From assembly GCA_023412805.1 (NCBI GenBank), contig JAEZRM010000052.1, forward strand, positions 22,603 through 86,602: 64,000 bases of DNA, given 5' to 3'. The stretch's first letter is position 1, and the number at the start of each line of letters is the position of its first letter. The notes under the pieces were generated by a model that was given only the letters and a program-made list of their open reading frames with translations, was not told where the DNA came from and ran no database searches. This DNA comes from Pseudomonadota bacterium (GTDB lineage: Bacteria; Pseudomonadota; Alphaproteobacteria; Rhizobiales; Hyphomicrobiaceae). The position numbers and the translations under genes were made by a program. Of this stretch, positions 25,143-34,258 are shown one piece after another.

Positions 25143-27590
25143 TCAGTACTTGAAGCTTGCACTCAGCCAGTACGTGCGTGGGGCGCCGAGATCCGCGCGT
25201 GCACCGTTCCAATTGAGCGAGCGGGCATACTTCTCGTCAAAGATGTTGTCGATGTTGAGCTGCAGCTTGATGTTGTCGGTCAACTGATACGACGCCATCG
25301 CATTGACCAGGAAGTAGTCAGGCAGCTTGCCATAGCGGCCGTTGGCAATGATGCGCGACGCATCGTCCGGCCGCCCTACCCAGGATTCACCCACATACTG
25401 CACGCCGGCCCCGACCGTGAAGATATCGGTGACCTTGTATGTCGACCAAAGATTGGCGGTGAAATTGGGCGTGAACGCTAGCTCATCGCCGCTCGTGCGC
25501 GTAGCTGAGCCGTAGTCGCCGGTACCGCCCGAATTCAGCCGGACTTGATCAAGGTAGGCGCTATGCCGGCGCTCGCTGTCAATAAGCGCAAGCCCACCGA
25601 ATATCTTCCAGCGTTCGGTAAGGTTGCCCGCAGCCGTGAGTTCGAAGCCCTGTACGATCTGCTTCCCATAGCCTTTCAGCGTATCGACCGTCTCGGCTCC
25701 CTCGCGCCCGGTGATCGCTACATTGTGCTTCTCGGTTCGGAAAAGTGCAGCTGCTGTCGTCAGACGGCCACCGAAGAAGTTCCACTTCGCGCCAATCTCA
25801 TAATGATGGAAGCGGACCGGATCCGCCCCGGGAACGAGACCTGGAAAGGCATTGTCACCGGTGCGCGAAATGTCGGGGTTCGAAAGGAAGGAACCCGGCG
25901 GCAGACCCGACGTCCCGTAAGACGCGTAAAGACTCCCTTCCTCAACCGGCTTGTAGACGAGACCGATTTTACCACTCCACGTGGTCTCGCTGTCCTCATA
26001 ATCGCTCAGCTGTGTTACGGGCGGCAATCCGCCTGTCGGCGTCCTGCTCTCGATATCGACCTTGTAGTGCTCCACACGCACGCCACCTGTAAGCTGAAGC
26101 TGGCGCGTGAGATCGATTGTGTCATACAGATAGGCCGCCGCGGTATTGATCTGAACTCTATTGACTTGGCTAAGTGTCAGCGCGTCGCCAAGTGGGCGAT
26201 CGGGATCAGGATCCAGGATAGGAGTCGTGTCGACGGAGCGTGTACCGTAGCGATTGGCGTCGGATTCTTCCCGAGAAAACTCAATGCCTGTCGAAACAGA
26301 GTGACGGAAGCCGCCGAACGAGAACCTGCTGGTCAGGTTCGTAATATTGGTCAGCGATGTGTTGACACGATCATAGTAATACCGGCTCGTGCCGACCAGC
26401 CCTGTCCCAGGATCAAACGCTGGCGTAGCTGCTGTGGGGGAATTGAAGATCGTGTAGGCAGCGAAGCGGTCTACACGCGACCATGTTGTCTGGTTGCTAA
26501 GCGTGGTCGCATCAGAGATGTCGTATTCGAACCTTCCCGTGACCGTATCGGCCTTGATCTTGTCCCGATCAGACGAAAGGCCATAGAAATTGTCGCGCGA
26601 TGCATTCGAGCCGACACCATTGAATTCTTTGTACCAGTGTGTTCCCTTGATGGTAGCGCCCGGAACACCCCAATCTGGCCGATCATTACGATCGATATGC
26701 TCGTAGGAAATGGTGAGACGCTTGTCCGTGCCCATGCCGAAGGTGATAGTCGGCGCGAAGCCCCACCCCTTCGTCTCGGCTACGTCACGGCCGGCGACAC
26801 CGCCATCCTCGACCATGCCGTTGAAGCGAACCCCCGTCGTGCCAATGCGCTGGTTGACATCGAACGTAGCGCGACGGCGCATCTCGGAATCGTACTCATC
26901 GAAACCAATGCCCACTTCTGCATGGACAAAATTCTCCATCACCGGCGCCTTGGTGACGATGTTCACGTAACCACTGCCACCGCCGCGGCCATTGTCAGCG
27001 GCCGCCCCTTTGAACACCTCTACGCGGTCGATGTTGAAGGCATCGCGGGGGTAGATGCCGGAGCTGCGCACGCCATCAACATATATGTTGCCGCTGGCGT
27101 TAAAGCCGCGGATCTGAAAGTTCGCGGCAGACGTCCCGAAACCGTTCTCGCCCGCTTCGAAGCTGATGCCCGGCGTGTTTTTCAAGACTTCCGTCAGGTT
27201 GGTCGCCTGACGCTCTTGAACGATCGTGCCAGGAATGACCGTTACGGTCTGCGGGGTGTTGAGCAGCGGTGCGGTCTGCTTTGGTGAGCTCGCCGTGGTC
27301 GCCGTATAGCTGCCCGGAATGAGCGACGGATCGATCGGCGCGGCAGGTGGCGCCTCGGCGACGGGCGGTGGCGCCTGCTTGGCCCTGGGAGCAGCCTTGG
27401 CCTTTGCCTTGGCAGGTGCCTTTTTTGTCTCGACCGCAAGTGGCGGCAAGGTCGTCTGAGCCGAAGCGGCCGAAGCCATCAGCATCGATGCAGCAACACC
27501 GAGCGAGACCTGGGCGACACGCCTCTTGTCGCCAGCGTACGACTCGCCGCCGGCCGTGGTTACGCAATTGGTTCCGTCAATATTCGACAT
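25143..27590 (-). CDS. TonB-dependent siderophore receptor (catecholate/Fiu-like)
   Basis: Outer-membrane gated channel of 815 residues. After a signal peptide (VSLGVAASMLMASAASAQ, cleavage near residue 45) comes an Ala/Lys/Pro-rich linker at 55-95 and the plug domain at about 100-215. Plug landmarks are TPQTVTVIPGTIVQERQA, NFQIRGFNASGNIYVDGVR, RVEVFKGAAADNGRGGGSGY. The 22-strand barrel ends with the aromatic terminus YWLSASFKY. The plug and barrel resemble Fiu/CatA-type siderophore receptors. The start is ATG 27590 (MSNIDGTN). With piuC, a Sel1 protein and tonB downstream it forms an iron-acquisition locus. A strong hairpin lies in its leader. Confidence 0.95.
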   Translation of the reverse strand: MSNIDGTNCVTTAGGESYAGDKRRVAQVSLGVAASMLMASAASAQTTLPPLAVETKKAPAKAKAKAAPRAKQAPPPVAEAPPAAPIDPSLIPGSYTATTASSPKQTAPLLNTPQTVTVIPGTIVQERQATNLTEVLKNTPGISFEAGENGFGTSAANFQIRGFNASGNIYVDGVRSSGIYPRDAFNIDRVEVFKGAAADNGRGGGSGYVNIVTKAPVMENFVHAEVGIGFDEYDSEMRRRATFDVNQRIGTTGVRFNGMVEDGGVAGRDVAETKGWGFAPTITFGMGTDKRLTISYEHIDRNDRPDWGVPGATIKGTHWYKEFNGVGSNASRDNFYGLSSDRDKIKADTVTGRFEYDISDATTLSNQTTWSRVDRFAAYTIFNSPTAATPAFDPGTGLVGTSRYYYDRVNTSLTNITNLTSRFSFGGFRHSVSTGIEFSREESDANRYGTRSVDTTPILDPDPDRPLGDALTLSQVNRVQINTAAAYLYDTIDLTRQLQLTGGVRVEHYKVDIESRTPTGGLPPVTQLSDYEDSETTWSGKIGLVYKPVEEGSLYASYGTSGLPPGSFLSNPDISRTGDNAFPGLVPGADPVRFHHYEIGAKWNFFGGRLTTAAALFRTEKHNVAITGREGAETVDTLKGYGKQIVQGFELTAAGNLTERWKIFGGLALIDSERRHSAYLDQVRLNSGGTGDYGSATRTSGDELAFTPNFTANLWSTYKVTDIFTVGAGVQYVGESWVGRPDDASRIIANGRYGKLPDYFLVNAMASYQLTDNIKLQLNIDNIFDEKYARSLNWNGARADLGAPRTYWLSASFKY

Positions 27591-27631
27591 CTCAAGCCCC
27601 CGGTGTGCGCGACCGCGCAACGTTTTCCCCT

Positions 27632-27666
27632 GCGCCGAAAATCCCGAACTTCTTCGGGATCGGCGC
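27632..27666 (-). promoter_or_regulatory. Leader hairpin upstream of the siderophore receptor
   Basis: An 8-bp perfect stem (ATCCCGAA at 27641-27648 with TTCGGGAT at 27653-27660) is flanked by a second pairing (GCGCCG with CGGCGC), making a long imperfect hairpin about 40 bases before the receptor ATG. Read on the minus strand the inner stem is followed by TTTT, so it could work as an attenuator in the 5' leader. Function is inferred. Confidence 0.55.
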
Positions 27667-27896
27667 GCACTTACGACGTCAGCGTTGGGGGGCTTGGAAT
27701 CGGACCTGGCTGCCTGTGCTCACCGTCCAGTTAACTAGGATATACTGTACTGCGCGTGTCAAGTTTGCATTCCCCCGATAGGCCACACCTATCGAGCCCA
27801 GATGCATATTGGCAACAGCGCTCCGTTCCGCGACGAACGGGCAGACTGCAACGCGGTCCCTGCCGCAGAGGAGCGGAAAATGATGGACGAACCCTG

Positions 27897-28151
27897 ATGC
27901 TCGGCGCAGCCACCATCGCGTCACTCGTGGCCGGCAATATGATAATGAGTCAGCCCGCGGAAGCGCGGGCCAAATGCTATTACATCGCGTGGGACCCATC
28001 CGGGAAAATGATGGCGGATGGCCATGCCACGGCAATAAAGAAGAGCTGGGCCTGCAATCGCGCCGAGCGGCGCTGCAATCGTGAGCTCGAACGCAAGCGT
28101 CGCCAGGGCAAAGCCGGCCGAGGCAGCTGCCTACGCGTCACCAACTCCTGA
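27897..28151 (+). CDS. Small secreted cysteine-containing protein
   Basis: About 84 residues starting MLGAATIASLVAGNMIM, a short hydrophobic signal-like stretch ending at AEARA. A basic mature part follows with four cysteines (KCYYIAWDP, SWACNRAERRCNRE, GSCLRV). The good ribosome site GAGGAG serves an overlapping five-codon frame (MMDEP, 27880-27897) whose TGA overlaps this ATG, suggesting re-initiation or a small frameshift in the signal peptide. I recognise no named family. It is divergent from the siderophore receptor. Confidence 0.65.
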   Translation: MLGAATIASLVAGNMIMSQPAEARAKCYYIAWDPSGKMMADGHATAIKKSWACNRAERRCNRELERKRRQGKAGRGSCLRVTNS

Positions 28152-28160
28152 GAACGCGCA

Positions 28161-28931
28161 TCAATCGGCCGTCCAACCGCCATCGATGATCATCGACGTG
28201 CCGGTCATCAACGACGAGGCATCGGATGCGAGATAGACGGTGGCCCCCGTCAGGTCGCCGACCTGTCCGAGGCGGCCGAGCTTGATCTTCTTCAGCACCT
28301 CGGCGCGGAACTGTTCGCTGGCGAGCATTCGTCGCGCCAGCGGCGTTTCGATGAAGGTCGGGCAAAGCGTGTTCACGCGGATGCCGTGCGGCGCAAGATC
28401 GACGGCCATGGCGCGCGTCATGCCCTCCATGGCCCACTTCGAGGCGCAGTAGACCGTGCGGGTCGCGGCGCCGACATGCCCCATCTGCGACGACACATTG
28501 ATGATCGAGCCCGACTGGCCGGCGGCGACGAGCCGCTGCGCCACGGCCTGCGCGACGAAATAGGCGGCACGCACATTGAGCGTCATGATCGTGTCGTACT
28601 GCGCCTCGGTGACATCGAGGAACGTCACGGGCTGATTGGTGCCGGCATTGTTGATCAGAACGGCGTATGGCTCGCGCTCTGCGATCGCCGCGCGCACGCC
28701 CGCTGTGTCGTTCACGTCGAGCTCGAGTGCGTCGGCGCTGCGGCCATCGCCTCTCAGTCGCTCGACTGCGGCATTCAAGTCCGCCGATGGCCGCGCCAAC
28801 AGCGTTACATGAGCGCCGAACGCCGCCAAGGCTTCCGCCGCCGCAAGCCCGATGCCGCGGCTGCCGCCCGTGATGAGGGCCCGCTTACCAGTAAGATCGA
28901 AGGATGGAATGGTCGCGCCGTTGGCCGTCAT
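28161..28931 (-). CDS. SDR family NAD(P)-dependent oxidoreductase
   Basis: Classical short-chain dehydrogenase of 256 residues. The cofactor loop is TGGSRGIG near residue 21, the structural motif is NNAG near 93, the catalytic Ser is in INVSSQMGH and the catalytic pair is YCASK near 160. The C-terminus has SSLMTGTSMIIDGGW. The gene overlaps the end of the upstream molybdoenzyme gene by four bases (ATGA), so they are translationally coupled. Substrate unknown. Confidence 0.93.
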   Translation of the reverse strand: MTANGATIPSFDLTGKRALITGGSRGIGLAAAEALAAFGAHVTLLARPSADLNAAVERLRGDGRSADALELDVNDTAGVRAAIAEREPYAVLINNAGTNQPVTFLDVTEAQYDTIMTLNVRAAYFVAQAVAQRLVAAGQSGSIINVSSQMGHVGAATRTVYCASKWAMEGMTRAMAVDLAPHGIRVNTLCPTFIETPLARRMLASEQFRAEVLKKIKLGRLGQVGDLTGATVYLASDASSLMTGTSMIIDGGWTAD

Positions 28932-31243
28932 TGGACCTGCCCTGCCTTCTCGAGCGGCGGCGGCGCAAAGACCGTGACCTCGCCCGGATCGCCACCGAAC
29001 CGCTCGACCTCGACGAGCGCAGTGTGCGCGATCGGCCCTTGTCCCAGCTTCGACGTTCCCTTGTCGGGCGTCAGCATGTTCGGATTGCCGTGCTTGTCGA
29101 GCGCGCCGATACGGCCCGGCTCCTTGGGATCGTACCAGGCGCCCGTCGAAAGCCTGATGACGCCCGGCATGACGCCATCCGAGAGCACGGCCGTGGCGAG
29201 CGTCGCGCCGCGCTCGTTGAACACGCGGACGATGTCGTGCTGGACAATCCCGCGCTTCTTCGCATCCTCCGGATGGATCAGCACCGGCTCGCGGCCATTG
29301 ATCTTGAGCGACAGGCTCTCACCTGCGAAGTCCATCTGCGAATGAAGCTTGCCCGCCGGCTGGTTCGAGATCATGTGCAGCGGAAACGCCTGCGCCTTGT
29401 CGGAACCGAGCCACTCCAGCGGCTCCATCCAGACGGGGTGGCCGGGGCAGTCGTCGTAACCGAAGCCCGCAATGCGCTCGCTGTAGATCTCGATCTTACC
29501 TGATGGCGTCTTCAGTTTCTTCGCAGCCGGCTCGTCGCGAAAATCCGCCAGCACGGTGTGCGGTTTTGCGGGCACGGGACTTTCGGCATGGCCCTGCTCC
29601 CAGAAGACGTCGAAGTTCGGCAGCTCGACATCGACCCGCGCCGCATCCTGACGCGCCACCTCGTAGATATGGCGCAGCCAGTCCATTTCCTCGCGTCCTT
29701 CCGTGAAGGCTTTCTCCACGCCGACCTTGCGTGCGAGACCGCGGAAGATGTCGTAATCGTTGCGCGCCTCGCCGACCGGATCGACAGCCTTCTTCATGGC
29801 GATGATGAAACGATCGCGCGAGCTGGCGCCGACATCGTTGCGCTCGAGCGTCGTCGTCGCGGGCAGCACGATATCGGCGAAGCGCGCGGTCGACGTCCAC
29901 CAGGGCTCGTTGACGATGATCGTCTCGGGCCGCCGCCAGGCCTCGATGAGGCGGTTCAGATCCTGATGGTGGTGGAACGGATTACCGCCGCACCAGTAGA
30001 TCATGCGCGTATCGGGATAGACGCGATCCTCACCGTCGAAGGCATAGGTCTTGCCCGGATTGAGCAGCAGATCGGAGATGCGCGCGACAGGAATGAAACT
30101 TCCCGTCGGATTGCTGCCTGCCGAGAGCGCCGGCGCGGAATAAACCGTCACCGGATTGCCCTGGCCGTGCATCGAGCCGTAGCCGAAGCCAAAGCCGCCA
30201 CCCGGCAGGCCGACCTGCCCGAGAATGGCGCCGAGCACGGCCGTCATCCAGAATGTCTGCTCGCCGTGATCACCACGCTGAAGCGAATAGCTTGTCGCGA
30301 TCATCGTGCGCACGGCGGCCATGCGGCGCGCGAGATTGCGGATCGTATCGGCAGGGATGCCCGTGATCTCCGACGCCCACTCGGCGGTCTTCGGCGCGCC
30401 GTCGTCCGTTCCGAGCAGATAGCGCTCGAACGGCTCGAAGCCGACCGAATAGCGCGCAAGAAAGTCCTTGTCGTGCAGTCCTTCGCTAACGAGCGTGTGT
30501 GCGAGACCGATCATCATGGCGACATCGGTATTGGGGCGGATCGGCAGCCATGTCGCGCGCGCGATCTCGGGTGTGTCCTCGCGCACGGGCGTGATCGAGA
30601 TGATCTCGACGCCATTGTTCGCGAGCCGCTCGAGCCACGGCCCCGCCGTATGCTCACCCGATCCGCCGGGCTCGACCTGCGCATTCTTCGTGCCGCAGCC
30701 GCCGAACGCGAGGAACAGCTTCGAATGTTCCGCGATACCATCCCAGGAGGAGAGATTTCTCAGCGTGCGATGATCACCGAGAATATGCGGCAGGATCGCC
30801 AATCCGGCGGCGAGCGAATAGCTATGCTTCTGGCCCGTGAACCCGCCGAAGCAATTCATGAAGCGCTGGAGCTGCGTCTTCGCATGGTGGAAGCGCCCGG
30901 CACTCGACCAGCCATAGGAACCAGCGAAGATCGCCTCGTTGCCATATGCAGTCTTGATGCGCTTCAGCTCGCCCGCAATGATGTCGAGCGCCTCGTCCCA
31001 GGGCACTTCGACGAAAGGCTCGGCGCCACGCCCCTCGCCGCCCGCCTTGTAGCCCTTCTCGAGCCAGCTCTTGCGGATCGCGGGCCGCGCAACGCGCACG
31101 CCGTGATACAGCGCATCCGGCATGCCGCGCAGGATCGGCGACGGATTGACATCGCGCGCGGCAGGCTCGACATCGACCAGTCGCCCGTCCTCGACGACGG
31201 CCGTGAAGGCGCCCCAGTGCGATCCATGCGTAATCTTGTTCAT
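28928..31243 (-). CDS. bisC: Molybdopterin oxidoreductase, biotin/TMAO/DMSO sulfoxide reductase type (BisC-like)
   Basis: A bis-MGD molybdoenzyme of the DMSO reductase family, 771 residues. It lacks an N-terminal iron-sulfur Cys motif and any Tat signal, matching cytoplasmic BisC rather than periplasmic TorA/DorA. The Mo-ligand serine is in GSYGWSSAGRFHHAKTQLQR near residue 118. Other cofactor regions are FGFGYGSMHGQGNPV, YWCGGNPFHHHQDLNR and NEPWWTSTARFADIVLPATT. The start ATG 31243 gives MNKITHGSHWGAF, typical for the family. It probably reduces methionine sulfoxide, biotin sulfoxide or another S/N-oxide; the coupled SDR gene may supply or use a related product. Confidence 0.9.
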   Translation of the reverse strand: MNKITHGSHWGAFTAVVEDGRLVDVEPAARDVNPSPILRGMPDALYHGVRVARPAIRKSWLEKGYKAGGEGRGAEPFVEVPWDEALDIIAGELKRIKTAYGNEAIFAGSYGWSSAGRFHHAKTQLQRFMNCFGGFTGQKHSYSLAAGLAILPHILGDHRTLRNLSSWDGIAEHSKLFLAFGGCGTKNAQVEPGGSGEHTAGPWLERLANNGVEIISITPVREDTPEIARATWLPIRPNTDVAMMIGLAHTLVSEGLHDKDFLARYSVGFEPFERYLLGTDDGAPKTAEWASEITGIPADTIRNLARRMAAVRTMIATSYSLQRGDHGEQTFWMTAVLGAILGQVGLPGGGFGFGYGSMHGQGNPVTVYSAPALSAGSNPTGSFIPVARISDLLLNPGKTYAFDGEDRVYPDTRMIYWCGGNPFHHHQDLNRLIEAWRRPETIIVNEPWWTSTARFADIVLPATTTLERNDVGASSRDRFIIAMKKAVDPVGEARNDYDIFRGLARKVGVEKAFTEGREEMDWLRHIYEVARQDAARVDVELPNFDVFWEQGHAESPVPAKPHTVLADFRDEPAAKKLKTPSGKIEIYSERIAGFGYDDCPGHPVWMEPLEWLGSDKAQAFPLHMISNQPAGKLHSQMDFAGESLSLKINGREPVLIHPEDAKKRGIVQHDIVRVFNERGATLATAVLSDGVMPGVIRLSTGAWYDPKEPGRIGALDKHGNPNMLTPDKGTSKLGQGPIAHTALVEVERFGGDPGEVTVFAPPPLEKAGQVQ

Positions 31244-31405
31244 GTGCTGCGTATCCTATTGGCCGGCAACTCCGGCGCCGGACCTTCGATCATAGGGCTA
31301 TTCTGCAGTCGCGCGCCTGTCCAGCGCCGGAAATGCATAAGCGCTTGAGTTGGCAGCACCCCATGACATGATGCCCCTCGACTATTGAGCCATCGGGAGG
31401 CAAAC

Positions 31406-32830
31406 ATGCTCGATATCATCATCCGCGGCGGGGACGTCGTCACGCCCGATGGTGTTGCCAAGGCCGATATCGGCATCAAGGGCGAAACCATCGCCGCCGT
31501 CGCCGCCCCCGATGTGCTCGGCGTTAATGCTGGCCGGATCATCGACGCTACGGGCCGGATCGTCATGCCGGGCGGAGTGGACCCCCACGTACACATGCAG
31601 CATCCATTCGCCACGCCGGAAGGGCCGACGTACTATACGCGCGGGCCGGACCATGTCGGCATGGCGGCGCTTTATGGCGGCACGACGACTCTGCTCGACT
31701 TTGCTTATGTCGACTCGGCCGGCTCGGTGGAGGGCGGCATCGAGGCCCGCGACGCCCAGTTCAAGGGCACGGCATCCTGCGACTGGGCCTATCACCTCAT
31801 GCTGCAAAGCGAACCGCCGGAAGCCGTTGTGCGCGGGCTGGGCGAGGCCATTCAGGCCGGATACCCGACGATCAAGATCTTCACGACCAACATCGTGCCC
31901 CATCGCAAGGACCGCATGGTCGATCTGGGCGATATGTGGGAGGTGTTCAAGGTCATCGCCAAGGAGGGTGGACTCGGTGTCATCCATGCCGAGGACAACG
32001 ATCTGGTCATGCATATGTACGCCAAGCTCATCCGCGAGGGCCGCACGGGCTTCGAGAACATGGCGGAAGTGCATAGCCAGCTCTCGGAGGACATCAGCTT
32101 TCGCCGCGTGATCCGGCTCGCTGAAAGCGTTCCCGGTTGCGCGCTCTATATGATGCACGTCTCGGCGGGCACCGGCGTCGCGGCTATCCGCGAGGCGCGC
32201 GCCAAGGGGTTGCCGATCTACGGCGAGAGCCTGCACCAGTACATGCTCTACACCGCCGAGGACTACAAGCGGCCGAATGGCCAGATCTATCACACCTATC
32301 CCTCACTCAAGACCGAGGCCGACCGGCAGGCGCTGTGGGCCGGCACGCTCGATGGCGCGATCAACTGCGTCGCCACCGATGATCTGTGCTGCACGCTGAA
32401 GGAGAAAACGCTCGGCCGCCGCATCGACGACACGACCGGCGGCAACTCCGGCGTCGAGCCGCGTCTTGCCGTCATGTACACGGAGATGGTCACGCGCCGC
32501 GGCTACTCGCTCTCGCGCTACGTCGATCTGGTTTCGACGAACGCCGCGAAGATCATGGGTCTTTATCCGCGCAAAGGCGCGATCGCCGTCGGCAGCGATG
32601 CCGACATCACCATCCTCGACCCGACACGGCGCGGTAACATCACGGCGTCCGAACTCCATCAGACCGACTTCACACCATGGGAGGGCCATGAGATCAATGC
32701 CTGGCCCGTGCTCACAATGCTGCGCGGTACGGTCAAGGTCGAGAATGGGCGCTACCTCGGCAAGCCCGGTGACGGGCAGTACTTGAAGCGCAAGATACCG
32801 GCCGAGATCATCGCGGGGCCGATGCTGTGA
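31406..32830 (+). CDS. Dihydropyrimidinase / hydantoinase family amidohydrolase
   Basis: Cyclic-amide hydrolase of the amidohydrolase superfamily, 474 residues. Metal ligands fit HVH in VDPHVHMQHPF near residue 60, the carbamylated Lys in YPTIKIFTTN near 155, His in GVIHAEDND near 187 and His in YMMHVSAGTG near 243. The final Asp lies in CVATDDLCC, where most family members have a TDH or SDH motif, so the active-site edge is unusual. ATG 31406 follows GGGAGG. It is coupled to a 104-residue protein and a COG0523 GTPase. Native substrate is uncertain: dihydropyrimidine, hydantoin or another cyclic amide. Confidence 0.92.
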   Translation: MLDIIIRGGDVVTPDGVAKADIGIKGETIAAVAAPDVLGVNAGRIIDATGRIVMPGGVDPHVHMQHPFATPEGPTYYTRGPDHVGMAALYGGTTTLLDFAYVDSAGSVEGGIEARDAQFKGTASCDWAYHLMLQSEPPEAVVRGLGEAIQAGYPTIKIFTTNIVPHRKDRMVDLGDMWEVFKVIAKEGGLGVIHAEDNDLVMHMYAKLIREGRTGFENMAEVHSQLSEDISFRRVIRLAESVPGCALYMMHVSAGTGVAAIREARAKGLPIYGESLHQYMLYTAEDYKRPNGQIYHTYPSLKTEADRQALWAGTLDGAINCVATDDLCCTLKEKTLGRRIDDTTGGNSGVEPRLAVMYTEMVTRRGYSLSRYVDLVSTNAAKIMGLYPRKGAIAVGSDADITILDPTRRGNITASELHQTDFTPWEGHEINAWPVLTMLRGTVKVENGRYLGKPGDGQYLKRKIPAEIIAGPML

Positions 32831-33141
32831 GCAACTCCGAGACAGACGAGATGATGACGGCGCTGGCGCGGCTACTTGCGTCGAGCCTAGCGCTCTGGAA
32901 GCGGGGCGGCACCGTGCGGCGCGAAACGAGCGGCGCCATCCTCGTCGAGGTAGAAGGACACGTAGCACGCATTGCCCGCGCCGCGCCCGGCGTTCCATTT
33001 CGCTGGGCCATCACCGTCGATGGGCGAGAGCGTGTCGCGGGCTCCGTCAACGGGCTCCTCCGCGTGCTCCGTTCGAGCCTCGATCCCGACTTCCGACCGG
33101 GCCGCGTGCGCATTGCACCGATCGAGATCATGCCGCCATGA
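32827..33141 (+). CDS. Conserved hypothetical protein between hydantoinase and GTPase genes
   Basis: A 104-residue protein beginning with GTG that overlaps the hydantoinase stop by four bases. Its own stop overlaps the next start in the same way. The N-terminal helix (EMMTALARLLASSLALW) is followed by a beta-rich part (GAILVEVEGHVARIA, FRWAITVDGRER). There are no cysteines and no signal peptide. I do not recognise a family. Tight coupling on both sides says it works with the hydrolase or its metal supply. Confidence 0.78.
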   Translation: MSNSETDEMMTALARLLASSLALWKRGGTVRRETSGAILVEVEGHVARIARAAPGVPFRWAITVDGRERVAGSVNGLLRVLRSSLDPDFRPGRVRIAPIEIMPP

Positions 33142-34106
33142 TCCCCGTCACCGTCCTGACCGGCTTTCTCGGCAGCGGTAAGACCACGCTTCTCGCACAC
33201 TTGCTCAAGTCGCCGAAACTCGCGCGCACGGCCGTCATCATCAACGAGTTCGGCGCCGTCGGCATCGATCACGATCTCGTCGAGGCCGGCGAGAAGAGTT
33301 TCATTCATCTGGAGACGGGTTGCCTCTGCTGCTCGGTGCGTGGCGATCTCGAAGCGACGATCGCTGATCTCATGACGCGCCGTACACACGGAACCGTTCC
33401 ACCATTCGAGCGCATTGTCATCGAGACGAGCGGCCTCGCCGATCCGGCCCCCATCCTGAATGCGATCATGAGCGAGGGCGTGCGAGGGTCTGGCATCACC
33501 CTCGGTCGTGTCGTGACGATGGTCGATGCCGTCAACGGGCTGGCCACGCTGGCGCGCGAGCCTCAATCCGTACGACAAGTTGCCGTCGCCGATCATCTCA
33601 TCCTGACGAAGACTGATCTTGCCGACCCGAGTGCCGATCTGGCCGCCAGAATTGCTGACCTGAATGTCAGAGCTCCGATCTCGACAGCTCTGTTCGGCAA
33701 CATCGATGCCGACGACATCCTCGATAGCGTTTCTCACGTCCTCGATGATCGTAATGCCTACGACGGACACCTGCACGGCGAGGACGTCCAATGCATTGTC
33801 GTCCGCCGCGATCAGCCCATGCGCGCGTTGACGCTCACACTGCTGCTCGAAGCCCTTGCCGATCACGTCGGCCCCGAGCTCCTGCGTCTTAAGGGCATTG
33901 TCAGCATCGCCGAACGCCCGGATCGACCCGTCATCATACACGGCGTGCAGCACGTTTTTCATGCACCGACGTGGCTCGAAGAATGGCCTTCCGCGGATCA
34001 AAGCACCCGTCTCGTTCTGATCGGGCGCGGTCTCTCCGCGCCGTGGATCGACGACCTCATCGCGGCACTCGACGCGGAACTCGCTGAATTGACGATAAGG
34101 GCGTGA
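33138..34106 (+). CDS. COG0523 (CobW/YjiA/ZNG-like) GTP-binding metallochaperone
   Basis: G3E-family GTPase of 322 residues. The Walker A is LTGFLGSGKTTLL at residue 7, the metal-binding CxCC motif is GCLCCSVRGD near 60, and the base-specificity motif LTKTDLAD is near 156. The C-terminal CobW domain begins near residue 210. Members insert or deliver zinc, cobalt or nickel to client enzymes. Because the gene is translationally coupled to a metal-dependent hydantoinase, loading that hydrolase with zinc is a reasonable inference. Confidence 0.93.
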   Translation: MIPVTVLTGFLGSGKTTLLAHLLKSPKLARTAVIINEFGAVGIDHDLVEAGEKSFIHLETGCLCCSVRGDLEATIADLMTRRTHGTVPPFERIVIETSGLADPAPILNAIMSEGVRGSGITLGRVVTMVDAVNGLATLAREPQSVRQVAVADHLILTKTDLADPSADLAARIADLNVRAPISTALFGNIDADDILDSVSHVLDDRNAYDGHLHGEDVQCIVVRRDQPMRALTLTLLLEALADHVGPELLRLKGIVSIAERPDRPVIIHGVQHVFHAPTWLEEWPSADQSTRLVLIGRGLSAPWIDDLIAALDAELAELTIRA

Positions 34107-34121
34107 TTTAACGCGTTCCCT

Positions 34122-34147
34122 CTCACATCATTGTGTTTGGATGTGAG
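34122..34147 (+). terminator. Stem-loop after the COG0523 gene
   Basis: An 8-bp stem, CTCACATC paired with GATGTGAG, with a 10-base loop lies 16 bases after the GTPase stop. There is no T-run, so it is a weak terminator candidate. Confidence 0.45.
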
Positions 34148-34258
34148 ACGCCCTGGTCATACTTCGCGTCGTATGGTCTTGTTACAGAATTGATCTTCGA
34201 GGCTGGGCCACTCCATCGGCCATTGTTGCCTTAACGAGGACCGAGGACCATCAGACGG

